A stretch of 64,000 nucleotides of DNA. It comes from Solidesulfovibrio alcoholivorans DSM 5433. GTDB taxonomy: Bacteria > Desulfobacterota > Desulfovibrionia > Desulfovibrionales > Desulfovibrionaceae. The translations under genes and the position numbers were made by a program. The stretch covers positions 59,331 to 123,330 of the forward strand of contig NZ_JNJA01000012.1 of NCBI RefSeq assembly GCF_000702665.1, in the 5' to 3' direction. Under the pieces are notes generated by a model. It searched no databases, was not told the origin of the DNA, and saw only the letters and a program-made list of their open reading frames with translations. Position 1 is the first letter of the stretch. Each line of letters opens with the position of its first letter. Positions 48,239 through 57,794 of the stretch are shown here, in pieces.

Positions 48239-49453
48239 ATGACCAAGGACATGCACGATACGGAATCTGCGACCCGTCGCAACTTCATCAAGGCCGGCGT
48301 GGCGGCGGGCGTGGGCGCGCTGCTCTCGCCGCTTATCGTCAAGACCGCCCAGGCCGCGGCCGAGGCCGCCCCCGCCGTTGCGGCCGCCGCCGCTCCGGCC
48401 GCCAACGACAAGCCCAAGCTCAAGATCGGCGACGTGCTGCGCGTGGCCCGGGAAAAGCTCTACCCCATCTGCCGCGTCTGCCCCGAGTGCGACGGCGTGG
48501 CCTGCGCCGGCGAGGTGCCGGGCATGGGCGGCATCGGCTCCGGCCAGGCATTCAAAAACAACTACAACGCCCTCAACAGGATCGACCTCGTCATGCGGAC
48601 CTTCCATGACGTGAAAAAGCCCGACCTCGGCACCACCCTGTTCGGGCACAAGCTGTCCATGCCCGTGACCTCGGCCGTCACCGGCGGCGTCACCTACAAC
48701 ATGGGCGGCAAGATGACCGAGGAGGAATACGTGACGGCCATCCTCGGCGGCTGCATGGACGCCGGCACCCTCGGCTGGGTGGCGGACGGCATCGGCGACA
48801 AGATGGACGTGTTCGAGCGCCGCATCGCCGTGCTCAAGGAGAAATTCGGCGGCAACGCCATCGTCACCATCAAGCCCAAGACCAACGACGAGATCATCAA
48901 GCGTTTCCGCATGGTCGAGGAAGCCGGCGGCATCGCCGTGGCCATCGACATCGACTCCGCCGGCCGCGCCGCCCGGGCCGTGCCCGGCCAGACCGTGGAG
49001 CCCAAGACGCCCAGACAGCTGGCCGAACTCGCCAAATCCACCAAGCTGCCGTTTATCATCAAGGGCATCATGACCGTGGAGGAGGCGAAGATCGCCGTGG
49101 ACGTGGGCGCGCGCGGCATCGCCGTGTCCAACCACGGCGGGCGCGTGCTCGACTACACCCCGGCCACGGCCACGGTGCTGCCGGCCATCGCCGACGCGGT
49201 GAAGGGCAAGGCCGTGATCCTGGTGGACGGCGCGGTGCGCCGGGGCCAGGACGTGCTCAAATACCTGGCCATGGGCGCGGACGTGTGCCTGTGCGGCCGG
49301 CCGCTGGTGCGCGGGGCGCACGGCGCGGGCCGCGACGGGGTGGCGCTCATGATGCACATCATCAAGGACGAGCTTACCGTGGCCATGACCCTGACCGGCG
49401 TCGCCAGCGTGAAAAACGTCCCCGCCAACGTCATCACCAAGGGGCAGGCATGA
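48239..49453 (+). CDS. Tat-exported FMN-dependent alpha-hydroxyacid dehydrogenase
   Basis: 404 residues. Tat signal: Arg13-Arg14 in TRRNFIKAG, then an Ala-rich hydrophobic stretch. The mature part is a glycolate oxidase/lactate dehydrogenase-type TIM barrel: FIIKGIMT carries the conserved Lys, VSNHGGRVLDY the catalytic His and substrate Arg, ILVDGAVRRGQDV and CLCGRPL the FMN phosphate site. A CxxCxxCxxxxC motif (CRVCPECDGVAC) precedes the barrel and could hold an Fe-S cluster. Family members normally act in the cytosol; Tat export, with FMN loaded before transport, puts it in the periplasm. It overlaps the decaheme-b561 gene (ATGA), its likely electron acceptor. The hydroxyacid is unknown. 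Confidence 0.87.
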   Translation: MTKDMHDTESATRRNFIKAGVAAGVGALLSPLIVKTAQAAAEAAPAVAAAAAPAANDKPKLKIGDVLRVAREKLYPICRVCPECDGVACAGEVPGMGGIGSGQAFKNNYNALNRIDLVMRTFHDVKKPDLGTTLFGHKLSMPVTSAVTGGVTYNMGGKMTEEEYVTAILGGCMDAGTLGWVADGIGDKMDVFERRIAVLKEKFGGNAIVTIKPKTNDEIIKRFRMVEEAGGIAVAIDIDSAGRAARAVPGQTVEPKTPRQLAELAKSTKLPFIIKGIMTVEEAKIAVDVGARGIAVSNHGGRVLDYTPATATVLPAIADAVKGKAVILVDGAVRRGQDVLKYLAMGADVCLCGRPLVRGAHGAGRDGVALMMHIIKDELTVAMTLTGVASVKNVPANVITKGQA

Positions 49454-51324
49454 AACGAGCCTGGAGTCTCCTGCTCCTGGCTCTCCTGACCGCCTGGCCG
49501 GGGACCTCCCTGGCGACTGACGGAGGGAAATCCCTGCGCTACGGCGGCGGAGGCCAGGGGACCGTCATGTTCGACGGCAGGCTGCATGCGTCCAAGGGCT
49601 TTCGGTGCGCGGACTGCCACACGAAGCTCTTCGAAACCAAGAAAGTGGCCCATATCGCCATGGCCGACCACTTCACGGACAAGGCCTGCTTCAAATGCCA
49701 CAACAATAACAACAAAACGGATCCGTTGACCGCCTCGCGCGACTGCGCCACCTGCCATCGCAAGGTGGCCTCGAACCCCGAAACCTCGACCGACGCCATG
49801 GGCGGCGTCGTCGCCACGGCCTTTAGCGGCGACGACGCGGCCAGGGACATCCTGCTCTCCGGCAAGCAGGGGGCCACGGCGCAAAGCACGGCATGCCTGT
49901 CCTGCCACGGCGCGGCAACGCCCCCCAAACCCGTGACCGAGCGTGGCAAGACCCTGAACCTCCACGTGGACGTGGCCGGCTACCTGCACGGCACCCACGC
50001 CAACCTGCCCTGCGCCACCTGCCACACCGGCACCAAGGGCACGGAGAGCTTCCTCGAGCGTCCGCACGCCGTGGCCCGGCCCGACGACAACACCTGCCTG
50101 TCGTGCCACAACGTGGGCCTGTCGCACCAGATCAAGGCCTTCCGCCAGAGCGCCCATGTGGAAAAGCTCAAGGACAAGGTATCCTGCGACAGCTGCCACA
50201 CGCCGCACGCCCAGCCCAGGAAGCCGCAGCAGGTGGCCTACGCGTCCCTGGCCGCCATGTACAACGCCCAGTGCCTGGCCTGTCACGCCGATGCGGCCAG
50301 GCTCAAGGAACTCTCGGGCAAATCCGTGCCCGACGCCAAGGCGGCGCATGCGTTCCTGCCCAACTGGAGCGCGCACAACCGCTCCGTCATGTGCGTGGAA
50401 TGCCATACCCCGGTGGCCGATCCCAACGACCACCTGATCGGCGAAAAGAAGACCGCGGTGCGCGACTGCTCCACCTGCCACACCGCTCCGGGCAAGTCCC
50501 TGATCGTGGCGCGGGCGACCCCGCACGTGGGCGGCGCGGCCCCCGTGACCTCGGGCTACTTCCCGCCCAACCAGGTAGCCCCGGTGCTGAGCGCCGTCGG
50601 CGGCACGGCCGTCAGCGGCGTGTTCGCCCTGGCACTGCTGCACGGTCTCGGCCGGGCCTTCCCGCGCCGCAGGCACGGCGCGCTGGTCGCGGAGTGCATG
50701 TACCCGGCCTTCGTACGCGCCACCCACTGGATAAACGCCGGCCTGTTCGTCCTCCTCGGCTACACGGGCCTGTCCGTGCGCTTCCAGGAGGCGTCCTGGG
50801 CGCTCGGGCTCGAGCCGGCGACGCGCATCCACAACGTCTGCGGCATCCTGCTCGCTTGCAACTTCCTGGCCTACGTCATCCGGGCCCTGGTCACGGGCGA
50901 CATCCGCCAGTACCTGCCCGGGGGCCAGGGCGGCCTCAAACCGTTGTTGGTCCAGGCACGCTACTACTGCTCCGGCATCTTCCGGGGCGGGCCGCATCCC
51001 TATCCGGTGACGCCGGAGCGCCGCTTCAATCCGCTCCAGCGCGCGACGTACCTGGTCGTGTTCCTCATCGGCATGCCGGTGCTGCTCGCCTCCGGCGCGC
51101 TGCTGCTCATGCCGGAGGCCGTGACGGTCGCCATCGCGCCGCGTCGGTTCCTGGTTGCGGCGCACGTGAGCATCGTCATCGGTTTCGCGCTGTTCTTCGT
51201 CGGCCACCTCTACCTGGCCACGACCGGCGCGACGCCGCTGAGCCTGATCCGGGGCATGGTGACGGGCCGGCACGAACACCCTGCGGACGAGCGCCCCGCG
51301 CCCAAGAAATCCGCAAACGATTAA
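49450..51324 (+). CDS. Decaheme cytochrome c-cytochrome b561 fusion
   Basis: 624 residues. Signal peptide, then ten CxxCH sites in the first 375 residues (CADCH, CFKCH, CATCH, CLSCH, CATCH, CLSCH, CDSCH, CLACH, CVECH, CSTCH). One membrane helix near 395, then a b561/hydrogenase-type cytochrome b domain with four helices; ATHWINAGLFVLLGYTGL and RIHNVCGILLACNFLAYV carry the heme-b His. It looks like a self-contained periplasm-to-quinone (or reverse) electron conduit. Translationally coupled to the FMN dehydrogenase, it probably takes its electrons to the quinone pool. The C-terminal tail is cytosolic and Pro/Lys-rich. Confidence 0.92.
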   Translation: MKRAWSLLLLALLTAWPGTSLATDGGKSLRYGGGGQGTVMFDGRLHASKGFRCADCHTKLFETKKVAHIAMADHFTDKACFKCHNNNNKTDPLTASRDCATCHRKVASNPETSTDAMGGVVATAFSGDDAARDILLSGKQGATAQSTACLSCHGAATPPKPVTERGKTLNLHVDVAGYLHGTHANLPCATCHTGTKGTESFLERPHAVARPDDNTCLSCHNVGLSHQIKAFRQSAHVEKLKDKVSCDSCHTPHAQPRKPQQVAYASLAAMYNAQCLACHADAARLKELSGKSVPDAKAAHAFLPNWSAHNRSVMCVECHTPVADPNDHLIGEKKTAVRDCSTCHTAPGKSLIVARATPHVGGAAPVTSGYFPPNQVAPVLSAVGGTAVSGVFALALLHGLGRAFPRRRHGALVAECMYPAFVRATHWINAGLFVLLGYTGLSVRFQEASWALGLEPATRIHNVCGILLACNFLAYVIRALVTGDIRQYLPGGQGGLKPLLVQARYYCSGIFRGGPHPYPVTPERRFNPLQRATYLVVFLIGMPVLLASGALLLMPEAVTVAIAPRRFLVAAHVSIVIGFALFFVGHLYLATTGATPLSLIRGMVTGRHEHPADERPAPKKSAND

Positions 51325-51362
51325 CCCTTCGATCGACGCGCAGGCTCGATCGGACACGGCAC

Positions 51363-51396
51363 AACGGGCGCCGGTGCTGCTGCACCGACGCCCGTT
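51363..51396 (+). terminator. Hairpin after the decaheme-b561 gene
   Basis: AACGGGCG (51363-51370) and CGGTG pair with CACCG and CGCCCGTT, one mismatch, 6-nt loop CTGCTG. No T run follows. Confidence 0.55.
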
Positions 51397-51503
51397 CCTG
51401 TCCTGCGTGACACAAGATGTTCGCTTGGCGGATTATGCCTGACGCGCGCGCTTCACGCCGTGCAACCGGTTGAGCCATGCCCTCCTCGGCCGGCGGATCG
51501 TTC

Positions 51504-51544
51504 TTGACAGACTCCGGAAAAGGGTTTCTTAAACGATCGTTCAA
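51504..51544 (+). promoter_or_regulatory. tetR promoter with palindromic operator
   Basis: TTGACA (51504-51509), 17 nt, TCTTAA (51527-51532). A perfect 10-bp palindrome AACGATCGTT (51532-51541), extended to TTAAACGATCGTTCAA (51529-51544), overlaps the -10 box and suits TetR autorepression. Confidence 0.65.
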
Positions 51545-51564
51545 CAGCAAGCCCGCGAGACGCC

Positions 51565-52164
51565 ATGGCCGCTCCGAACATGCGTAAAAAAATCCTTGTC
51601 GCCGCGTCGCAGCTCTTCGCCGCCGAAGGCTACAGCGCGGTTTCCATGCGCCGCATCGCCACGGCCGTCGGCGTGACGCAGGCGAATCTCTATTATTATT
51701 TCAAGGACAAGGAAGAACTTGTCCGCTCCGTGCTGACCTTCGTGTTCAGCGGCAGAAGCCGGTCCCTGGGAGATATCCTCGAAAGCGGCGAGGATACGGA
51801 ACAGTGCCTGGAAAACGCCATTTCCTGGTTTCTGACGCTGCTGTTTCGGGACACCGTCTCGACGAAGCTCTTTTTCCGGGAACTGCTGACGGACGACAGG
51901 GACCGTTTGCAGTTCCTCACGGAAAGCGTTTTCCAGGACTCCTTCGACAGTCTGGCGCGGGTCCTCGACGCGTATCTGCATACGGCGGACCCCGTCCATG
52001 CGGCAATCTTCCTGACGAGCGCGCTCATCGGATATTGCCAGTTTTCCGGCATCGTTTCGCACCTGCATGGCGCAAAGCCGGAATATGTCGAACCGCAGGT
52101 CATCACGCGGTATCTGATGCAGCAACTGCGCAGATTCGCCAAGCAGCCTGCCTTGCCTCAATAA
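51565..52164 (+). CDS. TetR-family repressor of the RND pump
   Basis: 199 residues; ATG 51565. N-terminal HTH MRKKILVAASQLFAAEGYSAVSMRRIATAVGVTQANLYYYFKDKEEL is a classic TetR DNA-binding domain; the rest is the helical ligand-binding dimer core. The palindrome over its promoter points to autorepression, and the RND genes lie 214 nt downstream on the same strand, so it probably controls them as AcrR or TtgR do. Ligand unknown. Confidence 0.9.
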   Translation: MAAPNMRKKILVAASQLFAAEGYSAVSMRRIATAVGVTQANLYYYFKDKEELVRSVLTFVFSGRSRSLGDILESGEDTEQCLENAISWFLTLLFRDTVSTKLFFRELLTDDRDRLQFLTESVFQDSFDSLARVLDAYLHTADPVHAAIFLTSALIGYCQFSGIVSHLHGAKPEYVEPQVITRYLMQQLRRFAKQPALPQ

Positions 52165-52378
52165 AGCGCGGTTGGGGTTTGCGGCAGGGGATGTCGGACA
52201 TGTTTTGTTTCCATGTTAACCACGACGGGCGCACGCGCGCAGGGACGCCGGCCGGCCACGGCATGGGCGGACGTCCCCTGCCCCCGCCCGTCGCAGACGG
52301 CGGACAACGCCGGAAAGGGGCGGCGCAACGCCTGCGATACCGTCCCGGATGTCCCGTAACGGCAGTCGGAGGTTCCTG

Positions 52379-53596
52379 ATGCAACGCCGAGGAAGTTTGT
52401 CTCCCTGCGCACGCGCGCTGGCGGTCTGCGCGTGTCTCGTCCTTTTTGCCGGTTGCAGCCGCGAGCAGCAGGCCGGCCAGCAACGCCCCACGCCGGAAGT
52501 CTCCACCGTGACCGTCGCGCCGCGCGAGGTCGCGCTTTCCACCGAACTGTCCGGGCGCACCTCCGCGTACCGGATCGCCGAGATCCGTCCGCGCGTCAGC
52601 GGGCTCGTCGAAAAGCGCCTGTTCACGGAAGGCTCCAACGTCAAGGAAGGGCAGGTGCTCTACCAGATCGATCCCGCCCCGTTCACGGCGGAGCTCGACA
52701 ACGCCCAGGCCGCGTTGGCCGAGGCCAAGGCCAAGCTGCCGACCACGAGCCTGCGCGCCTCGCGCTACAAGGCCCTGGTCTCCCACAGCGCACTCAGCCA
52801 GCAGGATTACGACGACGCGGCCTCCAACCTCGATCAGGTCAAGGCCAGCATCACGTCCCTGGAGGCCCGGGTGGAAACGGCGCGCATCAACCTGGGCTAC
52901 ACCAAGGTCGTCGCGCCCATCTCGGGGCGCATCGGCAAGTCCAGCGTGACCGACGGGGCCATCGTCACGGCCTACCAGGCCACGGCCCTGGCGACCATCC
53001 AGCAGCTGGACCCCATCTACGTGGACGTGCCCCAATCCACCGCCGACATGCTGCGCATGAAGGCCCGCTTCAAGGAGGGGCTGCTCAATCCGCAGGAAAA
53101 GGACCACGACAAGGTCCGGCTCATCCTGGAGGACGGCAAGCCCTATCCGCTGGAGGGCACGCTCCAGTTCAGCGACGTCAGCGTGGACCCCACCACCGGC
53201 TCGGTCATCCTGCGCCTGATCTTCCCCAACCCGGAAGGCGACATCCTGCCGGGCATGTTCGTCAAGGCCGTGATCCGGGAAGGCGTCAACCCCAAGGCCA
53301 TCCTCGTGCCCCAGCAGGGCGTGTCCCGGGACGCCAAGGGCAACCCGTACGCGCTGCTGGTCGATGCGGAAAACAAGGTCGTCCTGCGCCAACTGACGCT
53401 CGACCGGGCCATCGGCAACGAGTGGCTCGTCGCGGACGGCCTCGCCCCGGGCGACCGGGTGATCGTCGAGGGCCTGCAGATGCTGCGGCCCGGGACCGTG
53501 GTCAAGGCCACGGCCCTGGCCCAGGGCGACCCCAAAAGCGCCGGGGAAGGCCATGCCGAGGCCAAACCGGCGAAACAGGGTGCGGAGGGCAAGTAA
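52379..53596 (+). CDS. RND efflux periplasmic adaptor (AcrA/MexA type)
   Basis: 405 residues; ATG 52379 after CGGAGG at 6-nt spacing; an ATG ten codons upstream lacks a site. Lipoprotein signal with lipobox LFAGC. Lipoyl/barrel-sandwich block (RPRVSGLVEKRLFTEGSNVKEGQVLYQIDP), helical hairpin (about 110-175), second lipoyl half (TKVVAPISGRIGK), beta-barrel and membrane-proximal domain. It bridges the inner-membrane pump to an outer-membrane channel. One base separates its stop from the pump gene. No channel (tolC) gene is in the window. Confidence 0.94.
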   Translation: MQRRGSLSPCARALAVCACLVLFAGCSREQQAGQQRPTPEVSTVTVAPREVALSTELSGRTSAYRIAEIRPRVSGLVEKRLFTEGSNVKEGQVLYQIDPAPFTAELDNAQAALAEAKAKLPTTSLRASRYKALVSHSALSQQDYDDAASNLDQVKASITSLEARVETARINLGYTKVVAPISGRIGKSSVTDGAIVTAYQATALATIQQLDPIYVDVPQSTADMLRMKARFKEGLLNPQEKDHDKVRLILEDGKPYPLEGTLQFSDVSVDPTTGSVILRLIFPNPEGDILPGMFVKAVIREGVNPKAILVPQQGVSRDAKGNPYALLVDAENKVVLRQLTLDRAIGNEWLVADGLAPGDRVIVEGLQMLRPGTVVKATALAQGDPKSAGEGHAEAKPAKQGAEGK

Positions 53597-56500
53597 ATGC
53601 TCTCGAAATTCTTCCTGGACCGGCCCGTCTTCGCCTGGGTCATCGCCATCATCCTGCTCTCCCTGGGCGGGCTCGCCATCTACAGCATGCCCATCGCCCA
53701 GTATCCGCCCATCGCGCCCCCCTCCATCGCCATCACCGCCTATTATCCCGGCGCTTCGGCGGAAACGGTGGAAAACACCGTGACCCAGATCATCGAGCAG
53801 AAGATGACGGGCCTCGACGGCATGCTCTATTTGAGCGGCTCCAGTTCCGCCTCCGGCGAGGCCAGGCTCGAAATGACCTTCGCCCCGGGAACCGACCCGG
53901 ACATCGCCTGGTCCAAGGTGCAAAACAAGCTGCAGCTGGCCATGGCCAGCCTGCCCGACGAAGTGCAGCGTTCCGGGGTCAAGGTCAGCAAGTCCACCCG
54001 CAACTACCTCATCGTCGTCGGGCTGATCTCCGAGGACGGCAGCATGCGCGGCGAGGACCTGCGCGACTATGCCCAGTCCACCCTGGAAAAGGTCCTTTCC
54101 CGGGTGCCCGGGGTGGGCGAAGTGGAAAACTTCGGCACCCAGTACGCCATGCGCGTCTGGCTCGACCCCGACAAGCTCAACAGCTTCAGCCTGACCGTCA
54201 GCGACGTCATCACGGCCCTGTCCGCCTACAACGTCGAGGTTTCCGCCGGCCAGTTCGGCGGCGCGCCGGCCGTGCCGGGACAACGCCTCAACTCCCCCAT
54301 CATCGTACAGCACCTGCTGCAAAAACCCGAGGAATTCGCCGCGATTCCGCTGCGCATCAACCAGGACGGCTCCGTGGTGCGCATCAAGGACGTGGGGCGC
54401 ACGGAACTGGGCTCCGAGCGCTCCGACATCGTGGGCTTCCACAACGGCCGCCCGTCGGCGGCCATGGCCATCCGCCAGGCTTCCGGGGCCAATGCGTTGA
54501 GCACGGCCGCGGCCATCAAGGCGAAGATGGAGGAGATGAGCCGCTATTTCCCCCATGGCATGAAGGTGGTCTACCCCTACGACACCACACCCTTCACCCA
54601 GGTGGCCATCCACGAGGTGGTCAAGACCTTGTTTGAGGCCGTGGTGCTCGTCTTCCTGATCATGTTTCTTTTCATGGGCAACATCCGGGCCACGCTCATT
54701 CCGACCATCGCCGTGCCCGTGGTGCTCATGGGCACGTTCGCGGTGCTCAACTTCTGCGGCTACTCCATCAACATGCTGACCATGTTCGCCATGGTGCTGG
54801 CCATCGGCCTGCTGGTCGACGACGCCATCGTGGTGGTGGAAAACGTCGAGCGGATCATGTCCGAGGAGGGGCTTTCCCCGCGGGAGGCCACGGCCAAGTC
54901 CATGGACGAGATCACGAGCGCCCTTGTCGGCATCGGCCTCGTGCTCTCGGCCGTCTTCGGCCCCATGGCCTTTTTCCAGGGTTCCACCGGCGTGCTCTAC
55001 CGCCAGTTTTCCATCACGCTGATCGCCGCCATGATGCTGTCGGTGGTGGTGGCGTTGGTTCTGACCCCGGTCCTTTGCGCCACGTTTTTAAAACCCGTGG
55101 CCAAAGGGCACGAACCTTCGGAAAACGTGGTTTTTTTCCTGCGGCCCTTCTTCCGCTGGTTCGATCGGATTTTTTTCGGCGTCCGTGCCGCCTATGTGCG
55201 GCTGGTGGGCCATTCCTTTTCCCGGTCCGCGCGCTACATCCTGTTGTATTGCGTCATCGTGGCCACGGTCGGATACTTGTTCCACCGCATGGCCACCTCC
55301 TATATCCCGGACGAGGACCAGGGCATCCTGGTCGTCCAGGCCACGCTGCCGCCGGGTTCGACCACCCTGGAACAGACCCAGGCCGTCATGGGCAAGGTCA
55401 GGAAGTATTTTCTGGAGCAGGAAAAGGACGCCGTGGAATCCTTCATGGACATCTCCGGCGTCAGTTTCGGCGGCCAGGGGCAGAACATGGCGCTCGGGTT
55501 CGTCAAGCTCAAGGACTGGGATCTGCGCCCGGGCGAGCACAACAAGGTCAAGGCCATAGCCGGCCGGGCCATGCGGACGTTTTCCGGAATCAAGGAAGCG
55601 CAGGTGTATGCCTTTCCGCCGCCGCCGGTGGTGGAACTCGGCATGGCCAGCGGTTTCGACTTCGAGTTGCAGGATCGCGGCGGACTGGGCCATGACCAGC
55701 TCATGGCCGCGCGCAACCAGCTCATCGGCATGGCGCGGCACGACCCGCGGCTGGTCAAGGTGCGGCCCAACGGCATGGAGGACGCGCCGGAATACCATCT
55801 CGACGTGGATTGGGACAAGGCCGGGGCGCTCGGCGTGCCCATCGACTCCATCCATACGACCATTGCCGCGGCCTTCGGCAGTTCCTACGTCAACAACTTC
55901 GTCCAGGGTGGCCGGGTCAAGCAGGTCTACGTCCAGGCCGACGCGCCCTACCGCATGCTGCCCCAGGATTTGAGCAAGCTCTACGTGCGCAACACCGCAG
56001 GCAAAATGGTTCCGGTGTCCGCCTTCGCCACGGGGCGCTGGACCGTGGGCTCGCCCAAGCTCGAGCGCTACAACGCCTTCCCGTCCATCGACATCTGGGG
56101 CGAGCCCGCGCCCGGGCACAGCACCGGCGAGGCCATGGCCCTCATGGAATCCTTCGCCGCCAAGCTGCCCCAGGGCATCGGCTTCGACTGGACGGGGCTG
56201 TCCTACCAGGAACGCATGGCCACGGCCCAAGGGCCGATCCTCTACGCCTTCTCCATCTTCGTGATCTTTCTCTGCGTGGCCGCCCTGTACGAGAGCTGGA
56301 CCATCCCCATCGTCAACATGCTGATGCTGCCCCTCGGCGTCCTCGGCGCGATCGTGGCCACGTCCTGGCGGGGCTTCCCCAACGACGTGTATTTCCAGAT
56401 CGGCTTCCTCACCACCCTGGGCCTGTCCACGAAAAACGCCATCCTGATCATCCAGTTCATCCAGGAGCGCATGGGGCATGGGGAAGGGCTCGTCGCGGCG

Positions 56501-56752
56501 ACGCTCGGCGCGGTCAAGACCCGGTTTCGGCCGGTGATGATGACTTCCCTGGCCTTTTTCTTCGGCGTGTTGCCCCTGGCCATCGCCAGCGGCGCCGGGG
56601 CCGGGGCCATGAACGCCATCGGCACGGCCGTGTGCGGCGGCATGCTTTCCGCCACCTTCATCGACCTCATCTTCATCCCGCTGTTCTTCGTCTTGGTGTC
56701 CCGGCTGTTCCAGGGCCGCAAGCAGGAACAGCCCGGCCGCGAAACGCCGTAA
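53597..56752 (+). CDS. RND multidrug efflux transporter (AcrB/HAE1 type)
   Basis: 1051 residues, standard HAE1 length, twelve membrane helices and two large periplasmic loops. MLSKFFLDRPVFAWVIAI at the N-terminus; the proton-relay pair Asp408-Asp409 in GLLVDDAIVVVENVER on helix 4; FPPPPVVELGMASGFDFEL and GLSYQERMA periplasmic blocks; STKNAILIIQF on a C-terminal-half helix. Drug/proton antiport out of the periplasm or inner membrane. Coupled to the adaptor gene. Confidence 0.96.
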   Translation: MLSKFFLDRPVFAWVIAIILLSLGGLAIYSMPIAQYPPIAPPSIAITAYYPGASAETVENTVTQIIEQKMTGLDGMLYLSGSSSASGEARLEMTFAPGTDPDIAWSKVQNKLQLAMASLPDEVQRSGVKVSKSTRNYLIVVGLISEDGSMRGEDLRDYAQSTLEKVLSRVPGVGEVENFGTQYAMRVWLDPDKLNSFSLTVSDVITALSAYNVEVSAGQFGGAPAVPGQRLNSPIIVQHLLQKPEEFAAIPLRINQDGSVVRIKDVGRTELGSERSDIVGFHNGRPSAAMAIRQASGANALSTAAAIKAKMEEMSRYFPHGMKVVYPYDTTPFTQVAIHEVVKTLFEAVVLVFLIMFLFMGNIRATLIPTIAVPVVLMGTFAVLNFCGYSINMLTMFAMVLAIGLLVDDAIVVVENVERIMSEEGLSPREATAKSMDEITSALVGIGLVLSAVFGPMAFFQGSTGVLYRQFSITLIAAMMLSVVVALVLTPVLCATFLKPVAKGHEPSENVVFFLRPFFRWFDRIFFGVRAAYVRLVGHSFSRSARYILLYCVIVATVGYLFHRMATSYIPDEDQGILVVQATLPPGSTTLEQTQAVMGKVRKYFLEQEKDAVESFMDISGVSFGGQGQNMALGFVKLKDWDLRPGEHNKVKAIAGRAMRTFSGIKEAQVYAFPPPPVVELGMASGFDFELQDRGGLGHDQLMAARNQLIGMARHDPRLVKVRPNGMEDAPEYHLDVDWDKAGALGVPIDSIHTTIAAAFGSSYVNNFVQGGRVKQVYVQADAPYRMLPQDLSKLYVRNTAGKMVPVSAFATGRWTVGSPKLERYNAFPSIDIWGEPAPGHSTGEAMALMESFAAKLPQGIGFDWTGLSYQERMATAQGPILYAFSIFVIFLCVAALYESWTIPIVNMLMLPLGVLGAIVATSWRGFPNDVYFQIGFLTTLGLSTKNAILIIQFIQERMGHGEGLVAATLGAVKTRFRPVMMTSLAFFFGVLPLAIASGAGAGAMNAIGTAVCGGMLSATFIDLIFIPLFFVLVSRLFQGRKQEQPGRETP

Positions 56753-56801
56753 CAAACGGGTGCGGCAAGCGGTTCGGCGCATTCGTGGAGAGGACTGACG
56801 A

Positions 56802-56870
56802 AGCAGGGAGCGCATCGTGCGCCGCCTGATATTCTGCGGGACTTCCGGGTCCTCGTTGTCGCTCCCTGCT
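56802..56870. repeat. Long-loop inverted repeat between RND and GNAT genes
   Basis: AGCAGGGAGCG (56802-56812) and CGCTCCCTGCT (56860-56870) are perfect complements 47 nt apart; possible bidirectional terminator between the convergent genes. Confidence 0.5.
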
Positions 56871-57391
56871 CAGGTTTGCTTGTGCGAGAGGCCCGAGCCG
56901 TCACTGAGGCACGGCAAAAGTGCTTTGGCCATGAGGCACACCGGCAAGGCCACGCCGCCGGGCAAGGGACGTGTGGCCAAGCGCACCACCGCATAGCCGT
57001 GGCGCAAGTAGAACGGCAGGGCGTTGCGCGAGGCGGTGACACCCAGGCCGGCGATGCCGTCTGCCCAGGCGATGCCTTCGACGGCGGCGAGGAGGCGCGC
57101 ACCTGTGCCCGGCGCCGCATCAGGCGCCGTATAGAGCAGGCTCAGTTCGCAGCCCGTAAGGCCAGCGATGCCGTGGATGGCCGCGTCGGAGGCGGCCACG
57201 AAAAGGCGGTTCCGGTCGTCTGCGAGCATGACCGAAAAGCGCTCCGGCGTTCCCCGCGCGGCCCAGGCCGCCCTCTCGCGCGGGCCGTAGCTGTCGCGTG
57301 CCTTGGCCTCGATGGCGGCGGCGAACACCCTGGACATGGCCGCAACATCTTCGGGTAGCGCCGGACGGATGGCGGGCGTCGTTGTCTTCAC
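56870..57391 (-). CDS. GNAT family N-acetyltransferase
   Basis: 173 residues from GTG 57391, with GGAG 6 nt upstream. Acetyl-CoA-dependent transferase fold: PAIRPALPEDVAAMSRVF start, LSLLYTAPDAAPGTGARLLAA (motif A, Q/RxxGxG/A-like GTGARL), and GVTASRNALPFYLRHGYAVV (motif B). Acceptor unknown. Convergent to the RND pump and next to tRNA-Pro. Confidence 0.85.
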   Translation of the reverse strand: MKTTTPAIRPALPEDVAAMSRVFAAAIEAKARDSYGPRERAAWAARGTPERFSVMLADDRNRLFVAASDAAIHGIAGLTGCELSLLYTAPDAAPGTGARLLAAVEGIAWADGIAGLGVTASRNALPFYLRHGYAVVRLATRPLPGGVALPVCLMAKALLPCLSDGSGLSHKQT

Positions 57392-57750
57392 GTCCGCTCC
57401 GGCCAGGGGCGAAACAGCGCGGCATGGAGCGGGCGACAGGGTGCGTCGGATGGCGCGCCTGGATTCGCCGCTGACGTGTGGGAGTGTTTGGGCTCCGCGT
57501 ATGCGGGCATTCGCCGGAAACCGGCGAGGCTTGCGCCTTGGCCCCGGATGCGCGGCATGGCGAAGCAAGCGGCGTATCGTCCGCAGGTCAACCCCGCCGG
57601 TTCTCTGCTCAGGGTAGGATGCCTGGGCATGGGTACATGGCTCCTTTGGATGCAAGCCCGCACTGGATAACAGCGGGGTGTCCATCCTGCAATGAAGCCG
57701 GCATGAGAGGGACGCCGCAAAAGAAAAGCTGCCGATGGGAATATTCGATA
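57392..57750. other. Intergenic region without a supported gene
   Basis: About 360 nt between the GNAT start and the tRNA promoter. Short open frames lack ribosome sites and family resemblance. Composition shifts toward A+T near 57715. Confidence 0.4.
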
Positions 57751-57779
57751 TTGACAAAATCGCGTCCACTCCCTAGATT
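57751..57779 (+). promoter_or_regulatory. tRNA-Pro promoter
   Basis: TTGACA (57751-57756), 17-nt spacer, TAGATT (57774-57779), 15 nt before the tRNA 5' end. Confidence 0.75.
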
Positions 57780-57794
57780 CCGACTCCTTCGTGT

